From Funneliformis mosseae (Eukaryota; Glomeromycota; Glomeromycetes; Glomerales; Glomeraceae): a stretch of 25,647 nt of DNA. Of the stretch, positions 1-11,029 are shown piece after piece. Each line of letters begins with the position of its first letter. Position 1 is the first letter of the stretch. The stretch spans positions 1 through 25,647 of the forward strand of contig CAJVPP010000838.1 of the NCBI GenBank assembly GCA_910592005.1, written 5' to 3'. The translations under genes were made by a program, and so were the position numbers. The notes under the pieces were generated by a model, which saw only the letters and a list, made by a program, of their open reading frames with translations, made no database searches and was not told the DNA's origin.

Positions 1-289
1 TTTTTTTGTATCATCGACACTTATAAATTTACAGGTGATCATGTATTGTGTTATATTATATTTCTGGAAAATTTAAAGGGTAGTTATATAATAATTTTGG
101 ACGATCTCAGGCGGTCGGATACTTATGACTGCTACTGTAATAAGAATTTTATTTTAAAAAAATTAGTTAAATTAGCATCAGAATCAATGCTGTTAAATTA
201 TTATTTTTAATAAGTAACACTAATTATTATATTTAAACACAAAATTTTAGATTTTAATCATATAATATTAGATCCTCAATCAACATTTT

Positions 290-2230
290 TTTACTCAATA
301 TATCAGATAATGAAAATACCAATATAAACTTTGAAGAAATAGGAGACTTTGATTTTAATTTTGATTTTGATGATAATACAAATGAATATCTATTTCTGAA
401 AATAAAAAGAATATAGCATGAATATATTTAATATTAATAAGAATAAAGGAAAAACTACTTTAGCTTTTTGAAAATTTATGTATAAAAAATATAATTATAC
501 AAATAAAGTTATAGCAATAATTTGTAATTTGTGTAAAAAAAAAGTATAATCCTAAAATATCAATATGATCTCTAATAGATTATATATTTAAGGAATATAA
601 ATGTAATATTTTAATAAAGCAACAAATATAACTTCATTTTGTTAAAAATTAAAATGATAAATTTAATACAATAAGAGTTAAAAATTATATAAATGCCATT
701 ATTGATTTTATTGTTGAATCTCAAATGCTATTTTCTATTATAAAAATTTCTTAGTTTAAAAAGTTATATAATATTCTAGATCAAAAATATATTTTATCAT
801 CACATCAATATTTACAAAAACAAATAATTAATAAATTTATAATTTATCATTTTTTAGTTATAAATAAACTTAAAATTCCTTAACAAAAGTATCTCTTACT
901 ATTGATATTTGGATTTTAATTATAAATCAAGCTTATCTGAAAGTAACTATTCATTATATCAATGATGAATGAAATATATAATATTATCTTCTTGATTTAA
1001 TTCATTTTGAGTATCATTATATTGGCATTAGGATAAAAAAAAAAGCTTCTTCAATTAATAGATAAAATAAGTCTTAATAGAAAAGTTCTTTCTCTTATTA
1101 TAGATAATAATATAACAATGATAATTGTGATAAAAATATAATAACTAAATTTAAAAAAATTTGGAATAATAAAGTGTTTTAATATTACTGATGTATAATA
1201 CATATTTTAAATATTGTAATTAATCATGGAATACAATTAAGAATAGAAATTATTGATAAAGTTAAAATATTTATAAATAAAATCTGTTATTCTACTATTC
1301 TTTGTAATATGTTTTACAATTATTGTAAGGTAATAAAAAGGATTATCTTAAATCTGATTTTGATATTACTACATGATAGAATAGTACATTTTTAATGTTA
1401 AAAAAGTTTAAACAAATGCATAAAGAATTTCATTTTCTTATTTGTAATAACAAATAGTTAGAGACATTTTATCTTAATAAAAATAAATGGAATCAAATAC
1501 AATCAATAATTATTTATAAGAACTAATATATAAAGTAACAAAAATTTTTTCTTCAAGTTTGTATCTAATTATTAGTGATATTAAATTAACTTTTATAGGA
1601 ATTTTTCAATATATTAAAAAATATATTAATGATTATACATTAGACGAATCCATTATAGCAGATTGTATATGCAAAAAAATTGATAATTATTAGAAGATAC
1701 TTGATTTCTCTACAACTATTCTAATTATTTTTAATTCAAATTTAAAATTACTTACTTTTTCATTTAAAGAATAATATAATAAAGTAATGAATCAATTTTA
1801 TTTAAGAATGCTTATTATAAATTATTATAAAATTTAAATAATTCAAATTATATTATAGAAAAAAATACAAATGCTAGATCATTTTTTGAAAATTTAATTA
1901 TGCAATAACAAAATGAAATATAACTATTAAAAGAAAAATTAGTAAGATATTTAGCTTTACCATTAATACAGTCTGAATCATTATTTTAGTAGCATCAATA
2001 TGTAAACAAATTTCTAATTTTATCAAAAATGACACATAATTCTTTTGCCATTCAAAATGCTAGTATACCAAGTGAATAAGCATTTTCAGTTGTATCATAT
2101 ACTATAACAAAAGTTTGAAATTATTTTAATTCTAATACAGCTTATACATTTTTGTATTTGAAAAGTTAAATAGAATAAAATGCTGATTCAGTTAATAATA
2201 AAATTATTTGAACTTATTATTTCTGATTTA
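290..2230 (+). mobile_element. Relic of a hAT-superfamily DNA transposon (dead transposase)
   Basis: Conceptual translation, tolerating stops and a few frame changes, gives a recognisable hAT transposase in order. An acidic N-terminus lies near 300-390. A BED-type zinc finger remnant lies near 520-605: the two cysteines (CNLC) are present, but the expected histidines read as tyrosine. A VSLTIDIW-like catalytic-region motif is near 890-920. The C-terminal hAT dimerisation region is near 1950-2200, with LALPLIQSES, then SFAIQNASIPSE and AFSV. The stops fall where the family has W, Q or R: the WW pair reads as two stops near 1988, and the W after INDE reads as TGA near 967. No open frame of useful length survives, so it cannot make transposase. 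Family hallmarks are established knowledge; the alignment was done by eye. The 5' terminus was not found and may lie outside the window. Confidence 0.75.
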
Positions 2231-2439
2231 TAATATTTTTAATAATACTATTTTATCAATAAAAGATAATAAATAAATTTATCAAACAGATACATTTTTT
2301 TAAATAATTATTAAATTTATTTTAAATTTAAGCATATATAAAAATAACAATAGCATTTATTTATCATTTTATTTTTTAAAATAGAGATTTTTTTATAATA
2401 TAAATTGCGATTGTATTAATTAACTAATAAAAATTTAAA

Positions 2440-2572
2440 TACGTAATTAACTGAAGTTAGAACTATAGTACAACTGCAGTTTTAATTTTAAATAATAAAT
2501 TGAAAATCAATTGAACTTAAAAACTAAACTGGTAGTTTTTAAAATGAACCAAACTGAGTCAAACTGATAATA
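2440..2572. repeat. Cluster of AACTG/CAGTT motifs downstream of the hAT relic
   Basis: The short motif AACTG, or its complement CAGTT, recurs about six times within 130 bases directly after the transposase relic, for example in ACAACTGCAGTTTT and CCAAACTGAGTCAAACTG. Clustered short subterminal repeats are typical transposase-binding regions of hAT elements, so this may be the 3' terminal region of the relic. The matching 5' cluster was not seen in bases 1-290, so the assignment is tentative. Confidence 0.3.
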
Positions 2573-3265
2573 TCTTTAATTATAATAGTAATAAAAGTAT
2601 GTCATTTTCTTTTTTTTACAATGATTGAAATTCTTTGAATATAATATACTTCAATTTCATTTTTTAAATCATAAATAAACTAACTTCATCTTTTTTTTGA
2701 ATCTAAAATAGATTTAGTAAGTATTTGTAAATTTTTTTAAAAATAAAAATAAAAAAACATTATTATTAATTTAAATAATATGGTTTATCTTCAATAAGTT
2801 TTAAAATTTAAAGATTCTGAACTATTCTATAAAGGTAAGTTTTAATATTAAATTTTTAAAATCAAAAAAATAAATAAATTATCTATTAAGATTTATTTAT
2901 GATCTAATTCTAATTCAAAATTTGAATCATTCAAAAATACAATAAGTTTATTTTTATTTATTTTTTTTTAAATAAATCAACTAATAAATGATTATTTCTT
3001 TTACATAAAATTTTCCAAATTTTCAATATTTTATAACTGTTATATCTTAATATTTCTTTTAACAATTACCATAAATTTCTATAAGATTCAAGTTGAAATT
3101 ATAAAAGAATAATTTATGATAATTAAAACTTAAATTTTTTAACTTTGTGATTTATGTGCTTAGATTATCATTCTACTAGATATTGTATAGTATTCTTTTA
3201 ATTTTAGAAAGATATCAATTTTATTATTTTTAACATAAATTTTCCAGTCATATTCTTAAAAGTAG
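2573..3265. other. AT-rich gene-free stretch
   Basis: Very AT-rich sequence dominated by A and T runs with stops in every frame. No protein motif, RNA gene or clear repeat was seen in it. Confidence 0.6.
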
Positions 3266-4033
3266 TGTTAACGTGCAATCTTTGTGAATTGCAACAGTTA
3301 GACAGGATGTTCTAGTGGTGACTTTTAAGTTTACGTAGTAACCTAATAGTTGTTTCAGTAAGTTATTAGTTCTTTTATATACCGTAAAGTATATTTACAC
3401 CTCAATTAATTAAGTTTTGTTATATATTGAAAAATATATTCAAACCTACGATGAATGTATAATTCATCCACTATATACTGCCTAATATATTCAATATACT
3501 ATTGAATATATTTCATATATTAAGTCAAAATTAAACGTGAATTACATTATAAATACAAATGTCACAAAATGTTTTAAGTAAATCAAATAAAGATTTATTG
3601 GTAAATAAATAAACTAAAAGCTAAAAATACTAAACTAAGGGAATACAAAAGAAGAATTAATCACAAAATAGAAAAGAGTAGCTTTACACTACTTTAAAAA
3701 AAAAGGTTGCACATAGTTATTGCTAAACTGATCAGATTGCATCTAACAATTAATAGTTACCTTCATGTCAAGAATTTAGTCTTCTTTATATACTTTTTTA
3801 ATGTAAATCTAATATATCAAATATATCAAATATGTCCAGTATATCAAATATATCAAATATGTTAGTATATCAAATATATCAAATGTGTCTGATATGTCTG
3901 ACATTTAGATCTGTAACATTATTGTGTTACATAAATTAAATATATCTATTAGTCAATCCTATTAACTATATCACTTACATAACTATTTATAATGCATTAT
4001 GTAGATCAATTACATTATAATAGTCCTGTTACA
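3266..4033. mobile_element. Candidate solo LTR of a retrotransposon
   Basis: The segment begins TGTTAACGTG and ends CCTGTTACA, giving the TG...CA ends expected of an LTR. It is flanked on both sides by the same four bases, GTAG (3262-3265 and 4034-4037), consistent with a target-site duplication. Inside are a TATA-like tract near 3377 and an AATAAA polyadenylation-like signal near 3586, as LTRs carry. No gag or pol sequence is adjacent, so it would be a solo LTR of about 768 bases. A four-base duplication alone is weak evidence, and orientation cannot be set firmly. Confidence 0.4.
3809..3900. repeat. Short tandem repeat, about 27-base unit, three copies
   Basis: Three consecutive copies of a unit reading approximately AGTATATCAAATATATCAAA followed by TATGT, each itself built from smaller ATATCAA blocks. 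The third copy has drifted (ATGTGT). It lies inside the candidate LTR, where internal tandem repeats are common. Confidence 0.75.
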
Positions 4034-4037
4034 GTAG

Positions 4038-4824
4038 TAAAGATTAGTTTTATTCTAATAAAATTCATCATATGTGTTGATTTTTATTCAGTCTTTAAAA
4101 TATGATAAACAAAAGTAAAAATTAAAATACTAACTGATTGTATTTTATATATTTAAAGTATAATCTGATTTGAATTTAAATTAGCAATTTATTTATAACA
4201 ATTATTAATTTTTTTAATATATAAGATTGTATTCTAAAAAATAAAAAATTTTTTAAACAATTAAATTCTAATTTGCAATTTTTTTTAATAAATCAGTTTT
4301 TATATAAAATAGTATTTAAATTACAATCTAATTTATTAAAAAAATGATCTACAACTGGATTACAAAAAGTCAACTAGTTTGAAATAGTTTCTGATTATGT
4401 AATCAGCTTGAAGTATTATTTACAGATTAATTTAACTAAATTATTTTAGTATAATTGTTCTATTATATTTATATTAGATTTCTTTTGAAATTTTTTATTT
4501 TTTTATATTTTTATATACTTTCTAATTACTTTTTCATTTTATAATATTATTACTTTTATTATTTAACTTAATTATTTATTTTTCTCATGTTATTTTATAA
4601 TTTTATTAATTTATTATTTTAATTATTTTATTTTTTATTTTTTTTTATTTTTTTTTTTAATTATATTTTTGTAATTTTAAATTAATAAAATATACTTGAG
4701 GCAATACTTGATTAATTAATTTAGTTGAATAATTTACATATAATTATTTATTTTAATTAATAAAAACTTCTATTTACATTTCAAAATTATTTATAAATAA
4801 ATATAAAATAAAAGTAAATTTTTT
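4038..4824. other. Low-complexity AT tract, no gene seen
   Basis: Long runs of A and T, with a T-rich block around 4480-4670. Stops occur in all frames and no motif was recognised. Confidence 0.6.
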
Positions 4825-5018
4825 TATCGCACGTGCGATACATCGCTTCTAGACAAAATTATGTAATTCCGGGCAAAATTAAAACATGTGACATTTAACG
4901 TAGGGGGTGAAGAATATTTTTTTTCAACAAATAAATTTATCTCCAGAATATATATGAAAAATGAAAAAAGGGAGGGAAAGGGTGTGATACGAGTGACAAA
5001 AAGGAGGCGATGCATCGC
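4825..5018. mobile_element. Small element bounded by related palindromes (MITE-like)
   Basis: The left end carries a perfect 16-base palindrome, TATCGCACGTGCGATA (4825-4840), running into GCGATACATCGC (4835-4846). The right end carries the perfect palindrome GCGATGCATCGC (5007-5018), followed by CGCACAT. The two ends are therefore imperfect inverted copies of one another. The roughly 170 bases between are markedly more GC-rich than the flanks and hold no credible gene; the 66-codon minus-strand frame inside looks fortuitous. This is the layout of a miniature inverted-repeat element. No target duplication was identified. Confidence 0.4.
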
Positions 5019-5516
5019 GCACATATGATGAATAAATTATTCCATAAAAGAATTAAATATAATTTTAATATCATTTCATTTATATTTTAATAATTATTAT
5101 ATGCAAATCAAAAGTTTAGATAATTTGATAATTTGTTACTCATAATTAAAATTTATTATTTATATTACTAAACTAAATTATTAGTTTAAGATAGAGAATC
5201 TGATTTGATCAGAAATACATCAATAAGTATTATAAATTTAAAGTTATAGAGTAGGTAATAAATATTTAGATTAATACTTTCAATATTAGGTAAATTATGA
5301 TTATTACGAAACTGGCGTTGAAAACATAAAGAAATAAAAATTTTAAGTTAATGACTATTAAAATATAAATTATTAATTCAGGAATTTAATAAATTTAGAA
5401 TTATAGCTTATAATTATTATAATAAAAATAAATATTTTTTATTGTAATAAACATAAATATTGATACTACATTTAAAAGTCAATACATTTTATAAAAGACT
5501 ATACATCTTAATATAT
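5019..5516. other. Gene-free spacer, 3' flank of gene A
   Basis: AT-rich spacer running into the 3' end of the minus-strand BTB-TLDc gene. On the minus strand it presumably holds that gene's 3' untranslated region and poly(A) signal (AATAAA-like sequences are present around 5420-5450). No other feature was seen. Confidence 0.5.
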
Positions 5517-6998
5517 TTATTTTTTATTGACTTGAAATACCTCATAATCATCTGGTTGAAACGGAGTTTGAATATCAATTTTAGTATAAGAATATGGGTT
5601 ATTAGCATAACTAGAATTATTATCACAAAGAATATCACAACCACCGCCAAATGCTGGACCGTAACTTGGATTACAATATATAGCATTTTGAGCATGACTA
5701 TCTATGATATAACCTACTTTTGCCGTTTGAAGGTTGGTTCTATTTACGAATGAGAATATAAAACTATCATAAGTTAACTTATAACCATTACTTTGATCCC
5801 AATAAAGTGGGTTATATCCTCCAATAATTTGTTCTGTTCCGTTAATTTTTATTATAACGATAGTAGCCCCTTTGTTATCACATGTTTGATGAAATGCTGC
5901 AATTGTATTACCATCCCTACTGTTACGATAAAGTAAATTAAACTGATAGGGAATCTTTTTTTCATTGTAATGTAAATTTTCTTTCTTATCGATCCAACTG
6001 GAAAATATGGCAAAGTGATGAGGTTTAACCAAGGTTGAACAACTTTTTGACTGTCTTGGTGGTTGTATCTCGATATTTAATTTCTTGTTTGGTGCCAAAT
6101 AAAATGCTAATAGGTTAATAACCTGATCCTTCGGCATTAGTTCTCTAAAAGGAAGTATTTTTTCAAGAAAATCTTCTGAATTCATATGATGAAATCTAAC
6201 TAAAGGGATATACCTATGAAGAGTTCTTTCCATGATTGTAGTTTCTTCGTTGCTCCATTTATTGACATCTTTAGGAATAGTCGGGTTCTGAGCAAAACCC
6301 CACTTAATTAAACTATTCCAAATATCAATTTCATCTAAACTTAAATCATCCCGTTTTAAAAGGAATTCTAATAAAGGTGCTTTTATATTGATAAATTTAT
6401 CAGAATTAAACAACATTTCTGGGTCTTCACAGATTTTTTCAAGATAAAAATTGCATAATTTCGTAAATGACTCGTGTTGATAAATTATTCCAAGAGTTTC
6501 CATAGGATTTTTTTGTAAAAAATCATGATGGTCTTTAATTAAATATTCTTCAATTCTGGTAACCAAAGGTTGGAGATCAAGTTCATCTGCTGCGATTGAC
6601 AGCTTTAATAACTCGGGTCCTTCTAACTTTGTCAGGTCAATCTTTCCACAATAAATAAATCTGAAATTCAAAAAGGAGTATATGTTTTATTAGTAACTTA
6701 TAATTTTGTCGCTAGTTGTCGTAAATGCTATTTAATTTATTTACCTTAAGGCAATTTTAAAAATATGTGGAGAAATATTTGGTATTTTTAAAATGAATTT
6801 TCCATCCCTTCTCTCAACATCTTTTTTAGTTAATTCATCATAAAAATATTGCGACCTGATACATAAAATATTTGAAAGAGCGTGCAGTTCTTTGACGCTT
6901 TCACCTTTGCCGGCATATATAATAACATCAGTTCTTTTGTCAGTTTCAAGTAACTTTTCATAATCATTAATAACTTCTTGCCAACATTCTGAAGACAT
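5517..6998 (-). CDS. Gene A: BTB-BACK-TLDc domain protein, two exons, intact
   Basis: The coding sequence is 6998-6745 joined to 6660-5517, giving 465 residues. The 84-base intron (6744-6661) starts GTAAAT, ends TTTCAG, sits in phase 2 inside the BTB domain, and has a TTACTAAT branch-like sequence. The BTB domain covers about residues 23-128 (DVIIYAGKGE, HALSNILCIRSQYF, then FIYCGKIDL across the splice). The BACK helices cover about 135-235. The TLDc domain covers about 299-461 (FAIFSSWIDKK, FNLLYR, GATIVIIKINGTEQIIGGY, FIFSFVN, GPAFGGGCDI). BTB-BACK proteins commonly bind Cullin-3 as substrate adaptors, and TLDc occurs in oxidation-resistance proteins; a role here is inference. The start is set by a run of 17 A just upstream and by alignment with genes B and C. 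No signal peptide or membrane segment is seen, so the protein is probably cytosolic or nuclear. Confidence 0.93.
6661..6744 (-). other. Intron of gene A
   Basis: GTAAAT donor at 6744 and TTTCAG acceptor ending at 6661. Splicing joins ...ALR to FIYCG, exactly matching the junctions in genes B and C and in the decayed copy at 23.7-24.8 kb. Its sequence is clearly diverged from the nearly identical introns of B and C. Confidence 0.9.
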
Positions 6999-6999
6999 C

Positions 7000-7016
7000 T
7001 TTTTTTTTTTTTTTTT
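7000..7016 (-). promoter_or_regulatory. Poly(A) leader immediately before the gene A start codon
   Basis: On the coding strand 17 consecutive A, then one G, precede the ATG at 6998. Genes B (12 A) and C (7 A) have A runs at the same place. This may be a conserved A-rich 5' leader affecting initiation, or simply the homopolymer richness of this genome. Confidence 0.4.
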
Positions 7017-8380
7017 ACAGAAATGAAAGGAAAAGAATAAATAAAAAAACCATTTAAGGACTAATTTAAATTTATTTAAACAATGCAGTCGAGTCGATCG
7101 AAAAATAATGTTACACTACAAAGAACATTTAGTAATATTTCTGTAGTACCGATTTGACATTCAAATATTCGCTTTTTTAACTCTTTTTATAAAATTTCTA
7201 GTGTATTATCAAAATTTTCATGTTTAGCATATACAAAAGTATAAAGACTGAATTAGTGGATTAAAAAAGTTTAGAATAAAATTTGCATGATTGAATTGGC
7301 TCTTACATCGTCAATATCCATAATCAAGCGACTTTTCCAACCCTATTAGTAGTGAACCAAATTTTTTTTATGGATAATTTCAACAGAATCCAGTATTGAG
7401 CATATCATTGATTGAGTAATATCCTATATGGATGAAAATTTCGTCACGATTTATTAATTTTTTGACTAATCAATATTCTTTAAAAAAATTAAATAAAAAA
7501 ATAGTTCATAATGTTCAATTATTTTTTTTTTATTTTTGAAAAGGAAAGACTTTACTTTCGTCGTTATATTTATTTAATTAAAAAAATAAATAAATAAATA
7601 AATGCCAAAAAAACTTTACGTCCTCGTTTCAAAAATACCTAATTTTGATTATTATTTAATGCTTTTATAAATATAAAGTCATTAATATAGGCAATACAAT
7701 ATAGAAAAATTTAGGATTAAAACATTTATAAAAATAATATCAAAAAGCTGCTCTTCAAATGGTGTTACAAAGAATGATTCGAACGTAACATCAACACAAA
7801 TGGTATGTGTTAAAGTTAGGAAATTTATATTGAGTATGGATTTGATAACAATGGAATATTTGAAATGAATAGAAGATAAAGATGAAAATTTGATTGTTTG
7901 GCTTTGATCAGAAAGAGATTACGGCGTTACTTATGTATTTATTTATGTTACAATCATTCATTTTTGATAATGATAATTCAAAAGTACCTACATCATAGAT
8001 ACAATAGACATAATATTGAGATTATGAAAAATTTATTTCACTAATCAATAATTCTTTTTGAAAACTTTTTTAAGGGTGTCTACAGACACTATCTTAGCTA
8101 CGTTTAATTTCATGAAATAAGTGATAACAAGCTAACGATATAATTAGTCCACTAAAGTACACGGATATTTTATATTACGAATAAAAGAATTCTTTCACCC
8201 TGACAAATAATGCATTAAAGAAATATTAATTGGTTATGGGCATGATTGATGATAATTTTTAGTGTAACGGTAACATTCTCTTAAAATAATATTCAACAAC
8301 ATTTTTGAGGTCAATGATTATTAAAAAAAAAAAAATTAAATTTACATATATATTGCTGAAATTTTGATAATTAGATGCTT
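7017..8380. other. Intergenic stretch between gene A and the small gene
   Basis: No convincing gene. It contains a short AAAT microsatellite near 7582-7603 and a perfect short hairpin, GTGTCTACAGACAC (8076-8089). Short minus-strand pieces near 7270-7440 look faintly protein-like but are broken by stops and are not claimed. Confidence 0.5.
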
Positions 8381-8935
8381 TTATCCTTCCTTCTCATTCC
8401 GTTCATTTTGCTCCCTAAACTTCTTAAGGCACGACAATTGTAATCCAAAAACAATAACCCCAGATTTTTTAGTATTCGTGTCTTCTCCTAATAATTTCTA
8501 CAGATTATAATATATATTTTTTAAATGATTAAGACGGTTAAAATATCCAAAAAAATAAAAAGTAAATTTACATATTGATTTTACCTGTAAATATAAAGTA
8601 GTAGCCTCAGTTGCCGATTTCTTTGAGATCACTTGAAAATTTTCATCTTTTTTCATCCAATCAATTTTAAAAATTGGACTATGATTTTCATCATAATTAA
8701 TTGAACATGTAATAATTTGTTTCGCGCTGCGACCATAAGTAGTTTTAATTTTGTAATTGGTGGGAATTGGATATGGACTCATTCTCTTGTCTCCTCGTGT
8801 CGTTTTACATTCATTAGGATAAAACCCGACTTCAATTACTTCATAATAAAAGGTGCCACCATTACTACGTTTTTGATATTTAATATGTGGATCTTTGGGA
8901 TAATTTTCTGTTTCATAATTTTCAAAGGATTCCAT
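8381..8935 (-). CDS. Small two-exon protein of unknown function, 155 residues
   Basis: The coding sequence is 8935-8585 joined to 8497-8381. The 87-base intron (8584-8498) starts GTAAAA and ends TCTGTAG. The first exon ends in a complete codon (...TTLYLQ, phase 0), and the second continues KLLGEDTNTKKSGVIVFGLQ and ends about 18 residues later in a charged tail (REQNERNEKEG). A downstream frame that stays open and protein-like after a consensus splice pair is the main support for the structure. The protein has tyrosine-rich, beta-prone segments (GGTFYYEVIEVGFYPNE near residues 24-40; SPYPIPTNYKIKTTYGRSAK near 50-70; PIFKIDWMKKDE near 88-100). There is no signal peptide or membrane helix. I do not recognise the family. 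An upstream in-frame ATG at 9034 would add a stretch encoded by the T28 tract and is unlikely. Confidence 0.7.
8498..8584 (-). other. Intron of the small two-exon gene
   Basis: Donor CAG|GTAAAA and acceptor TCTGTAG|AAATT. Removing these 87 bases keeps the frame open for 38 further codons up to a TAA. Reading through instead gives a hydrophobic, AT-driven tail ending near 8498. Confidence 0.7.
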
Positions 8936-8953
8936 CTTATTTGATGTGATTGC

Positions 8954-8981
8954 AAAAAAAAAAAAAAAAAAAAAAAAAAAA
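8954..8981 (-). promoter_or_regulatory. T28 homopolymer just upstream of the small gene
   Basis: On the coding strand 28 consecutive T lie 18 bases before the ATG at 8935. It could be a nucleosome-excluding or pyrimidine-rich leader element, or a neutral and length-unstable homopolymer. Confidence 0.35.
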
Positions 8982-11029
8982 TAATTACAATTACGAGTAA
9001 TAAAATTAATTGAAAGTAGTACGAAAGAGAGCAACTTTCTGCAGAAATTTAAAGTGAAATATTTATAAATAAAAAAAAAATTGCTTGTGTTACGAATGTA
9101 ATAAACATAACATGCATCATATCCGATTATGTATTATTTCAAGTTTTACAACTAGTTGAGAAAAGAACTGTAAATTTGATTTTACGAATCAATTATATAC
9201 AATCACTAACTGGAAATGTTATGTCTCTGAGTTTTGAAGTAAAAAATTTAACGAAATGATTTTGAGAAATTTTCATCATTTTTATTGCTATATCATTAAT
9301 CCTTGCAAACAAAAACATGCCTCCGTTTTTTTGATCCAGTAGAACTGATTTTAACAAAAATTTTTTGATGACGTGTCGTAAATTACATGAACATTCATTC
9401 GAAATATCCATCCCTTTGATTTTACACGATTCTTAACTTGTTATAATTAATTAACAATAAATAGCAAAGTAAAAGAAATTTGATGTAACTTTTATTATTT
9501 TATTACGTTATTATGGAATCACTTGTTTTAAATCTTAAAAATGTAATTGTTAGAGGTTAAATTAATCTTTCATTTACTTATTTAAAAGAGAATTATAAAA
9601 AAAACTATTTGAATTGATGATGAATTTTGATTTTACATTTAAATTAAATTAAAAGTAATTTAACTTTTCACACGCTTCTATTGAAATTCGTATTAAAAAA
9701 CAAAATCATTTAAACTTTTTGGTTATATAGTTTATATTAAAGCTTTTGTATGAACGTGCTAATTACAAAGTATTTTCGAATGTATAATAACGTTTTAACA
9801 AATTCAAATCTAAATTTTATTTTTAGTCTTTTAGAACTAATGTATGATACACCAATGTTTTTAATTCTTAAATTGAGTTTATAATTTGACCCATCTAATA
9901 AAAGAACTCGAAATAATTTTTGCCAAACCTCTTCTACCTTTTCTCGGAATGTGTAATGTTAAATTAGGTATTTAAATTTAATCTATTAATATTTCGAAAT
10001 TTTCTTTAACTATGACTTGTTTGATAATCTATTACTTTAATTAAACTTAAACGTTAAATATTTCAATAATTTTATATTTTATTAGAAAAAGAAAGTTTAT
10101 ACTAAACAGTAAATAAAAAATAGAATAAACATAAACAAATAAAAATAATAACAAGAAGTCTTGCCTAAATTCTTCCATCATTAACTAAAACAATACCTCA
10201 GAACGAGGAATGAACTTCGCTTTCCTCTTATTTTATACTTTTATCTGAAATTAAGCAAGCGAATTTGTTCATTTCTTATCTTCACGAAATTTTTTTTAAT
10301 GTATCAATTGCATTTTTTTTTTTGAATTCAAGCTAATCTGATAACAACCATCAAAGGGAAATCCAAAATTAAAGCAATCCTTAACATCTCACTTTCTTTA
10401 TCAGACTATATTAAAATATATTGTACAATTCACAGACCAAATCCTTCTATACCATAAGGAATCACCAGTTTTGAAAATCCGTTGAAAGCTTTTAGCGTTG
10501 AATCCTTTCCCCATTTTCTTCTACATTTGGTTGATATTTGGAATGAATTTCAAGTCTTCAATTAGGAAAATCCTACCGGCATTAATATGAAAATTACCTA
10601 AGGTGGTAAAGTTTGAATTGTTATAAAAACCCACGAATTTGAGAATTTTAAATTGCTATTTAACAGATATTTTTATCTGTTTTTATTCAAAAGTATTCTT
10701 GTAGAAAATATATTGCTTCAACAACGCGTTATCAAATGTGAATATTCAACTCGATATTTTATTCGACTTGAAAAGGCCAAGGATAAAAATGAATGACTAA
10801 AGAATTAATACGTTAAGCACATTGAAAAAGAGATATTGCTGTGCAGATTATGATTCAAAACTTATTTAGAGTAGAATCGATTTTCCAAATTAATTCCTCC
10901 GTTCTAAATAACTTCTACTAGTGTTTGTTAGAGTTCATCATCATAATCAAATTAGTAAATTTAGTTTGATGATGTTACAAATAAAAAAAAAAAGAAGGAA
11001 TTTTATTTTATTTTAATAGAAAATCGAAG
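8982..11029. other. Long intergenic stretch
   Basis: About 2 kb without an intact gene. A 72-codon minus-strand frame at 9193-9411 has no recognised motif and no splice partner and is not called. A possible LINE fragment at 10701-10796 is listed separately. The remainder is AT-rich with stops in all frames. Confidence 0.5.
10701..10796 (+). pseudogene. Possible LINE reverse-transcriptase fragment
   Basis: An open stretch encodes STRYFIRLEKAKDKNE and then a stop. LINE-type ORF2 proteins have a (S/T)(T/K)(R/K)YFxxLEK segment between endonuclease and reverse transcriptase, and this resembles it closely. Only about 30 residues can be read, no reverse-transcriptase active-site motif was found nearby, and no poly(A) tail was assigned. 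It may be chance. Confidence 0.25.

Noticed and set aside
3601..3911. CRISPR-like array suggested by evenly repeated ATATCAA blocks
   Set aside because: There are no unique spacers between the units, the repeat is a simple AT-rich tandem array, and the organism is a eukaryote.
4824..5024. 66-codon minus-strand open frame
   Set aside because: It coincides with the palindrome-bounded element; its ends are the palindromes themselves, so the open frame is explained by the repeat.
5460..5753. 97-codon plus-strand frame, and similar plus-strand frames at 15088-15354 and 25385-25603
   Set aside because: These are antisense shadows of the conserved TLDc C-terminus of genes A, C and E; they recur only because the sense sequence is conserved.
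8936..9034. N-terminal extension of the small gene to the ATG at 9034
   Set aside because: It would translate the T28 tract as a phenylalanine run. The ATG at 8935 gives a normal start, and the homopolymer length is unlikely to be stable in coding sequence.
9193..9411. 72-codon minus-strand open frame
   Set aside because: No recognised motif, no splice partner and no leader or terminator evidence; a frame of this length is plausible by chance in 2 kb of spacer.
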